Assembly: GCA_932521035.1 (NCBI GenBank)
Contig: OW051497.1
Location: 10,726,001-10,790,000 of the forward strand
Source of the DNA: Oscheius dolichura
Taxonomy: Eukaryota; Nematoda; Chromadorea; Rhabditida; Rhabditidae
DNA: 64,000 nt
Direction: 5' to 3'
Below are positions 55,595 to 64,000 of this stretch, one piece after another (the first letter of the stretch is position 1; the number at the start of each line of letters is the position of its first letter). The position numbers and the translations under genes are program-made. The notes beneath the pieces were generated by a model. That model saw nothing but the letters and a program-made list of their open reading frames with translations. It had not been told where the DNA came from and did no database searches.

Positions 55595-57716
55595 ATGATT
55601 CTGCTCATAGCAGCTGCATTTCTTATTTCTGTAAGTGGAGAGCAACCAGCAGTTCCAGTAGTTCATACCGCTCTTGGAGAAGTCCGTGGATTCTCTATAG
55701 ATACTCAATCAGGAGAAAAGGCTGACGTCTTTCTAAACATTCCATTTGCCGAGCCGCCGGTTGGAGAATTACGTTTTGAGGTGAGCTAGACGCATGCAAT
55801 CACGAAAGCAGTTTGCATAAGCATTTTTTGTCTTATCTTTATTAGCTGTTAAAGTTTCTTTTACGAGGAGTTCCTCTTTCAGAAACCCCGGTCGGCTAAA
55901 CCATGGAACACTCCGCTGAATGCAACTACTTGGGGACACGAATGCGTTCCACATACTCTCCGGGCTGTGATCTACGAGGTTGATGAGGATTGTCTAACGG
56001 TCAATGTTATCCGTCCCCAGAAAAGAGTACTAGCCAAATTGTTTCTTGAAAGCGCTTTCTTTTAGTCCCGTGCCGGTCAGGCAGTCCTATTATGGGTTCA
56101 TGGAGGGGGATATGAAATCGGCTCGGCCAGATTGTACGGCTATCAGGTAAAATTACAGTTAGCTCTCGATACTTTACCCTTTTTAGGGCTTTGCTGATGC
56201 CTTTGCTCATAGAGATGTCATAGTTGTCAGTCTTCAATACAGAATAGGAGTATACGGATTCCTCTCAACGGGTGATAATGAACTTCCGGGTAATTTGGGA
56301 TTATGGGATCTCACCCTAGGATTAAAGTAAGCCGCTAACATCAAATTATACTTTTTAGATGGGTACATGATAATATTGTCGCTTTCGGCGGAGATCCGAA
56401 TAAAATCACCTTATGGGGGCTCAGTGCCGGAGGTGCAGCTGTAAATCAACTTGTTCTCTCCCCACATTCAAGAGATTTTGTCGCTTCTGCTGTTGAAATG
56501 TCCGGAAGTGCCTTCGCTTCCTGGGCCATTGGACCAACGGTCGTTAACAGCTCCCAATCACTGATCAAAGTATCCTTATCACAAGTTTTACCAAGAATAA
56601 ATTCCTTTCCAGCAACTAGGATGCGTAGACGATGTAAAGACATGTTTGAAGACAAAAACAGTGAAGGAGATCAACGATGCCGTAGAAGCTGTGGTATAGA
56701 AGGAGTCATAATGACTTTATCGTCAAATTTTCAGGGTTACACCACTCAGGACCTGACTATCATCAAATGGGGACCTAGAATTGATGGAGACTTCTTCCCC
56801 TCTACTCCGGATGTCCTGGTTAAAGATGCTCCACCGAAGCCTGTAATCTTAGGAGTATCAGATAAAGATTCCAGCTTTTTCAGTAGGTTATACCTTCCTT
56901 ATATAGCTACGTCTATTTACAGCTGTGATGGGAAAGTCTGCGTACATTCAGTCATTCTTAGCTTCGAATGATCTGTTCTCTTTCAAGGAAGAGGAAATGA
57001 CAAAGAGGATTGGAGATTTGCTTAAGAAAAGTGCTCCATTCAATGAGGAAAAAGCATATGACAAAATAATTGAACATTATCTGGAAGGAAAGGATGATGG
57101 AGATGACGCCTTCTACCTCAACAAGTACACAGAGGTGTGCTTTTTTCCTTTCTGGGCAAGATAGAGTTTAGTTTATCACTGATACAATGTTCAACGCAGC
57201 GGCAGTTGAAGGAGCAGAAGCCAGAATCAAGGCGGATTGGCCTGTTTGGATCTATTCTTTCGCTCATTACAATGACGCCCCTTGGGAGAAGATTCACGCA
57301 CCTAAAGGAGCAAGAGGATCCTTCCACATCAACGAATTCACCTACATGTTTGATATGAAAGTGCTGGCTCAGTGGGCCTACAGTTCAGCAGATATTATAG
57401 TCAAGGAGAATTTAAGAGACGCTTTGGCTAATTTTGCCCATCATGGGTAATCTGACATGGTAGAAGTATTATTCCGTTTATAGAGTTCCTGTCTGGAATG
57501 GTACTCGTTGGCCCCAGGCTACAGAAAATCTTGAATATTTGATAATGCAGGAGCATGCGGAAGTGAAGGAGGACTACCATGGACGTGAGTATTTCTTTCA
57601 AATCTGTGTAGTAATCTATTCCAGGGGCTACAAGGTTCTGGAGATCTATGAAGAAATTTGGCTTCGACGCGATTACCCTTCTCCCAGTGGAACAGAAAGG
57701 ACACGAGGAGCTATGA
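55595..57716 (+). CDS. Type-B carboxylesterase 1, ER-retained
   Basis: Alpha/beta-hydrolase of the carboxylesterase/cholinesterase family. Signal peptide MILLIAAAFLISVSG. Motifs in order: LGEVRGFSI, VFLNIPFAEPPVGELRFE, EDCLTVNVIRP, VLLWVHGGGYEIGSARLYGY (oxyanion hole), VVSLQYRIGVYGFLS, NLGLWDLTLGLKWVHDNI, then nucleophile elbow GLSAGGAAVNQ, the acid region VILGVSDKD and catalytic His in GSFHINEFTYMF. About 560 residues in some eleven exons. The last intron must be spliced out (GTGAGTATTT ... TTCCAG): the frame then ends EQKGHEEL, an HEEL ER-retention signal, as in nematode gut esterase GES-1-like enzymes. Read without that splice, the frame stops later without the signal. Tandem paralogue of the next gene. 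Substrate unknown. Confidence 0.92.
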
Positions 57717-58104
57717 CTATTGGACACGCTGTTCTATTTCATTAATAATTTTATATTGTGATAGAATAGCGGACTATTGAGCCAAAATATCACGACAATG
57801 CATTACGAGTACCCCAAAAGAGATTCAAATATTCGTTGGCAATTTGCTAGATCATTTTTCTTGACCCAGACCAATTTTGTTTTAAAAATACAATCCATAG
57901 CGTTTGAATTTATACGGGGCTTTATAAATAAAAGATCTTAGTAGTGTTATCAAATGTGCGGAAGTTGTTTGACTCTGTCCTGTTCAAAAAGACAGGTGCC
58001 GGGTGACCTTAGATGGTACCGATTGTCCTGGGTCATTTGCTTGTTTGTTGTTGCACAATCGATTTGCATCGCGTACCGATGGCCGCCTCCTTTTAATCAG
58101 TGAT
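57717..58104. other. Spacer between the two esterase genes
   Basis: Holds the 3' end of esterase 1 and the upstream region of esterase 2; no gene seen. Confidence 0.4.
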
Positions 58105-60120
<2,016 letters not shown>

Positions 60121-60267
60121 TCACACATTATGTCCTATGGGTAATAAATTGTGTATTTAGCCCCGATCCTCAAATTCTATCGGCTACTATTTGGGAGGGA
60201 TCTCTCTCCACGGACAGGATATGGTGTTGAGGAGAGAGACCCGCCCCCAGGCCCGTGTTGCGCCACC

Positions 60268-62226
60268 ATGCTGCTGGTGTTGCTCGTGCCGATCCTCCTG
60301 GTCAATGCGCAGGTCAGTTTTCTCTTCTCTGTTCACGATCGCATTATACATCCTCATTTTTCCTCGTTGACCCGAATACATCTCGTTTTCTCCTAAGACG
60401 CTTATACGAGAAAGAGAGAGTGACAGTAAGGGTGAAGTTTCAGCAAGTCAATATTCAACCGTTTATTGAGCTTCTCCGGCCGGAGAGCGTCAACGCTATG
60501 GCTGCTATTGCCACGGAGTTGAGCAGTTTAGCAGCTTCTAATATCAGAAATAATGAAAAACAAATACAGTAAGTTCTTCTCTATTATGCGGAGGTTCTAA
60601 ATCTTCTGCACTTTCTCTTTACGTAGCCTGAACAGGGCTCTCTTGCGAATGGGAAGACTTGCGAAAATACAGCAGTCTTTGCACGTTTCTAGTTTCCGCC
60701 CGTGGGTGTTCTATCCCGTTTTTTATTTGGGAAGAGCTCTCGTCAATCCAATGGCCGGCGGAAAGACATAACCCAGACTATTCGCATAGCACGCTTCATT
60801 TAAGCTGACGTGAGTCAGCCAATGAATGGCAGAATCCCAAAGTCTGTCCGGTAGCCGGACTGAAACGGCCAAAGTGCGTCCGCGCGCGGCTAAGCCTGTT
60901 CCCGGCATCCTGGTCAGGCGGCTGCGCTAATGTAAAATGGAACATCAAAAACAGCTTGTCGATTTCTCCTTGCGTAATCGGAAGGAGATAAGATTAAGAG
61001 ATTGCAAATTCTCCTTTTCCAGGGAGGGAGATAAAGAAAAAGATGCTGAAATACCCCTGGAACAGGATCCGAGACCTTCGAGGTTGCTGGGAGGAGGTCG
61101 GCGTTCTTATTTGTTAATGTATTTTTAAACCTTTCCAGCTGTATCTGATATTACCAGCCAGTCGAGAAATGCTTTTATTCGAGCTTTAGCACCACTGGCG
61201 GATATGACCGCAACATCAACGCAAATAACTCCTATTGTTCCGTCGACGGAACAAGGTCTCTGACAGAGTAATCCCCAAACATACAGTTTCAGCAGCCTCG
61301 GTTTCGGATGTTCCCGTTCGGCCGGAATCGCCTGGACTCAATATTCAACAGTTGGATAATAATCCTCAGCAAGACCATATTGAAGTTGTGAAGCCTGCCC
61401 CGAGGGCAGATGCTGCTCCCAATGTGCAAGTGCCTCCAGTTGAAGTTCCCCAATCTTCACAAGCGGCTGCCGCCCCTTCTGAGATCCGACTCAGTCCTAC
61501 AAATCCGCTAGGTGTCCCTGGTGATGCTGCCCAACCTATCCAACCGCAGCAGCAGCCGAATGCCTTCATAAAGATTGCCGAAGCTTTCCTAGGCGGCGGT
61601 CGACAAGGCGGAACAGCGGATAGTTCATCGAACATCGCGAAAGGTATGTAAGTCGAGCACCGACATATCGCGTCTTTTAGATGTCATGTCGTTGGGATTG
61701 AGGGATTTCATGCCCGGAGCTGATAGTAATTTTGGAATTCCTAAGGGAAGAGGATGTCTACCATTTTTGTCCGAGTTCATGCAAATAACTTATGGAAAGT
61801 GCCAAGAAGTAGCAGATGAGAGAGCTTTTGATGTATGGGCATCGCAGTTACGAAGTGCTATACTGGAAGGGAAGATAGATATCCTAGCAGCAAGGTTTAA
61901 TTTCTAATTTTGTGGTGTAATTCTTTTCTAGTCAAGAAACGTGTAGACGAGGGGCAGAACGACAACAGTGTGCTACTTTGAGGAACGCCATCTCTGACTG
62001 TGACATCATGAAGTCGTTGACGGTTAGCGGGCAACTTCAGCGAGCTATGAAACGCTGTGAAGACGTTGGCGGTCTCATGGACCAGGTAGACTACCTTTTA
62101 GTTTTCGATTTCGGCAATTCATTTATTCAGAATCCCCTGATCGTCCTCGGCCAACTGAATCAGTTGATAGGAGGAGAGATGGCCCAGGGCTTATTTAACA
62201 ATTTCCTCACAGGCAAGCCTACCTAA
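60268..62226 (+). CDS. Secreted orphan, Pro/Gln-rich middle and cysteine-rich helical end
   Basis: Not recognised. Signal peptide MLLVLLVPILLVNAQ in a good context (CGCCACCATG). Exon 2, taken from the GTTTCAG acceptor, gives QVNIQPFIELLRPESVNAMA and AAIATELSSLAASNIRNNEK. Later exons give VSDITSQSRNAFIRALAPLA, a Pro/Gln/Ala-rich stretch (VQVPPVEVPQSSQAAAAPSE), DVMSLGLRDFMPGADSNFGI and a helical part with regularly spaced cysteines (GCLPFLSEFMQITYGKCQEV, ETCRRGAERQQCATLRNAIS, DCDIMKSLTVSG, AMKRCEDVGG). The end is MAQGLFNNFLTGKPT. The join between about 60680 and 61138 is not solved (phase mismatch), so an extra exon probably lies there; the frame at 60937-61128 is a candidate. About 400 residues. 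Confidence 0.65.
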
Positions 62227-62370
62227 TGATCTCAATCACACTTTCCTCTATTTGTCTTTGCTATTTGTAAATAAATTAATAGAACATTAATTTAAAAATC
62301 AATTCATCTGTAACAAAAACAGAAATAACAAGTTTCTATAAGAAACAAAATCTATAACTAAATACCGGCA

Positions 62371-63572
62371 TTACATAATAAATTCCTTTCGAGCAGTTTG
62401 ACAGATGAGATCCCAATGATAAGACGTGATTTCTTGGCCGTGGGGCAGAGCAATTCCTCCAACGTTTAATAATTTCTCACAATAAGATGACTAGAATAAT
62501 TATTTTTGTAAATATAGTAATAAAAGAACTTACTCCTATTAATCTGAACCTAGAAAATTGAGAAGGGCTGCTTATTACTGGACCGTCGAGCTCACAAACG
62601 AAGTTATTTAATTTACACAACTGAAGTCTGAAAGGTTTCCAGTTTAATTTAAAATTTGTCGATTTACCCTGGTTCTAGTCCATATTCCATTGCAACAGAT
62701 TCCGGAACCGTTATAGAGTCGAAAGTAGTAGGCGACTGTATGAGATCATGGGCTCTTGACTGGATTGCTTTCAAACTCTCAAGAAACATGTAAGTAAAAA
62801 AGTGGGTTGAGCTCATTTCTACCTCGGGAATCTCACCGATAACATTGTCGACAGAAGCTGAGAAATACAGTGCTTTTACTGAAATTGGCAACTAAATAAT
62901 AGACAAGCTGACCAACCCGGCTCAAAATTTGCTTTGGCATTATGTCCAGGGAAGCATTCGTCCAAAATTGCAGCTGTGACAACTGATGCTGATCTCCAAA
63001 ACGCCTGAAAATGAAGGTAACCAAATTGAAAATAACAAGAAGGAAAAATTACCTGGTTAACTAAACTGGCTTTATGACTATTAGGAGTGTTGAATCGGAT
63101 GAATTCCACTTCACAAGATTGGTCAAAACGAGTAACTGGACTAACAGTTTCCACAGTCCCCGAAGGATAGGTTAGAACAGCAAGAGCAGCACTTTTAGCC
63201 AAAGAAGAGGATATATCTATAAACGCAAATAAATAAATCCTATTTTGTTATTATAAAAATTACGTTTAGCGCAGCTCAGTGGTGTTGATGTGTGCCGGTT
63301 CATAACGCATTCCCTCTTTTTTCCATCGGGTGTCACGACAGTTACGGTGATTTTATCCACTAGTTTTCCCTTTCCATGGATCCTTGCTGTCAAATCTTCA
63401 AAAAGATCAAGCGAGATTGTGGGCTCTAAAAGAATGAATAAAACAATTACGGAGTTATCCCACTGGCAATAGGTTCAGGGACGGATTCAGGCGGTGCTGA
63501 AGATGTGGCCACCTTTGAAGAGGCGAAGCGTCTTGTCAAAGGAGTCCTTACCCTAGTGAGAGCTCTCAACAT
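62371..63572 (-). CDS. MRPL39: Mitochondrial ribosomal protein mL39 (MRPL39)
   Basis: Large-subunit mitoribosome protein with a ThrRS/TGS-like fold. ATG 63572 begins a mitochondrial presequence (MLRALTRVRTPLTRRFASSK). A splice then gives PTISLDLFEDLTARIHGKGK, KRECVMNRHTSTPLSCAK and HISSSLAKSAALAVLTYPSG. Next are DQSCEVEFIRFNTPNSH, KASLVNQAFWRSASVVTAAI and EVEMSSTHFFTYMFLESLKA. The end has NNFVCELDGPVISSPSQFSR, EKLLNVGGIALPHGQEITSY and ICQTARKEFIM. The MNxxxSTPxSCA, VNxAFWRS and DGPxI motifs match animal MRPL39. About 330 residues, the usual size. Introns are about 40-50 bases. Confidence 0.88.
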
Positions 63573-64000
63573 TCTGAAAATAAATAAATAAGTTGCCTAA
63601 AGATTACGGAATTTAAAATAAGGTGCAATGAGGGGCGGCTCAATGGGAAGAGCACTGCCCGGCGTTTAACCCGTGCTACGTGACGCGAGCTCCTCCCCTA
63701 CGTAGGCCATGTTGGATTTCGGAGAACAATGACAACGAGTATCGCTTGCTTACTCCTCATTGATTTTCCTGTTCATTAATGACTGTCTGTATCTTCGCTT
63801 TCTCTTCAGAGATACTTCTAATCCACATTGTTCTCTTTTGTACTAACTCGTCTGTCTTTTCTTCTCGTCATTTCTTATGTTCAAATTTCCAGGCAACGTG
63901 TATTCAATAAAAGCAGTCCTCACAGCGGGTGCCATCATTTAAACCATGTCGTGGAAAAGGAAACAACTAGAATTGGAGAGATTTTGCAGGCAGAAGTGAG
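63573..64000. other. Window end, no protein gene seen
   Basis: Upstream region of mL39 with a tRNA-like stretch at 63629-63700; otherwise nothing recognised. Confidence 0.35.
63629..63700 (+). other. tRNA-like / Pol III A-box-like stretch
   Basis: GGCTCAATGGGAAGAGCAC resembles a tRNA D-arm/A box, with GCTC and GAGC able to pair. About 40 bases on, GACGCGAGCTCC loosely resembles a B box, and a 5' AGGGG could pair with a 3' CCCCT. The anticodon arm and T-loop are not convincing. Either a decayed tRNA, a tRNA-derived SINE fragment, or chance. Confidence 0.25.

Noticed and set aside
57539-57745. ORF continuing esterase 1 to 57745
   Set aside because: The GTGAGT intron must be removed; the correct frame ends at 57716 with HEEL.

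Overview
This window is nuclear DNA from an animal, most likely a nematode. Genes are split by many very short introns (mostly about 33-60 bases, GT...TTTAG or GT...TTTCAG). The gene set is metazoan with a nematode flavour: an innexin, six-cysteine ShKT-domain secreted proteins, GLSAGG-type carboxylesterases with C-terminal ER-retention signals, a Ly6 protein, a neuropeptide-Y-type GPCR and a BMP ligand. There are no bacterial operons, no CRISPR array, no clear transposon and no confident tRNA or rRNA. Gene models below were spliced by hand: exon joins were accepted when splice sites, reading phase and family similarity agreed. The genus cannot be fixed from this sequence alone.

Layout. 0.6-2.0 kb: a BMP/TGF-beta ligand (minus) with a complete mature domain. 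2-8.2 kb: no recognisable gene. 8.2-9.5 kb: orphan five-exon gene (minus). 12.7-15.5 kb: USP39/Sad1, a spliceosomal tri-snRNP protein (minus). 15.7-18.3 kb: two orphan genes with opposite strands. 19.1-22.7 kb: secreted SGNH hydrolase (plus) facing an innexin (minus). 23.8-25.3 kb: small orphan genes. 27.4-30 kb: a cluster of small secreted proteins, two of them Gly/Tyr/Met-rich. 30.4-32.9 kb: NPY-type receptor (minus). 33.6-38.1 kb: a possible secreted peptide, a Ly6 protein and a cysteine-containing secreted orphan. 40.3-43.3 kb: RAB5IF/OPTI and B3GLCT. 44.1-45.9 kb: Reeler-domain protein and ShKT protein. 46.1-48.0 kb: pyruvate dehydrogenase E2 (DLAT). 48.9-49.2 kb: short secreted peptide. 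51.7-53.9 kb: a duplicated small gene pair flanking a double-ShKT protein. 55.6-60.1 kb: two tandem carboxylesterases. 60.3-63.6 kb: secreted orphan and mitochondrial ribosomal protein mL39.

Functional themes. Housekeeping genes (USP39, DLAT, mL39, RAB5IF, B3GLCT) are interspersed with secreted or surface proteins (BMP, SGNH hydrolase, ShKT, Reeler, Ly6, Gly-rich peptides, esterases). Neighbouring genes do not form one pathway; the two real local relationships are tandem duplications (carboxylesterases; the MSAPKK gene pair). The best leads for new biology are the MSAPKK pair, with a shared 5' block and a frame-preserved 19-codon upstream ORF, several very small spliced secreted-peptide genes, a GC-AG intron in the innexin, and an SGNH hydrolase of a type better known from bacteria.
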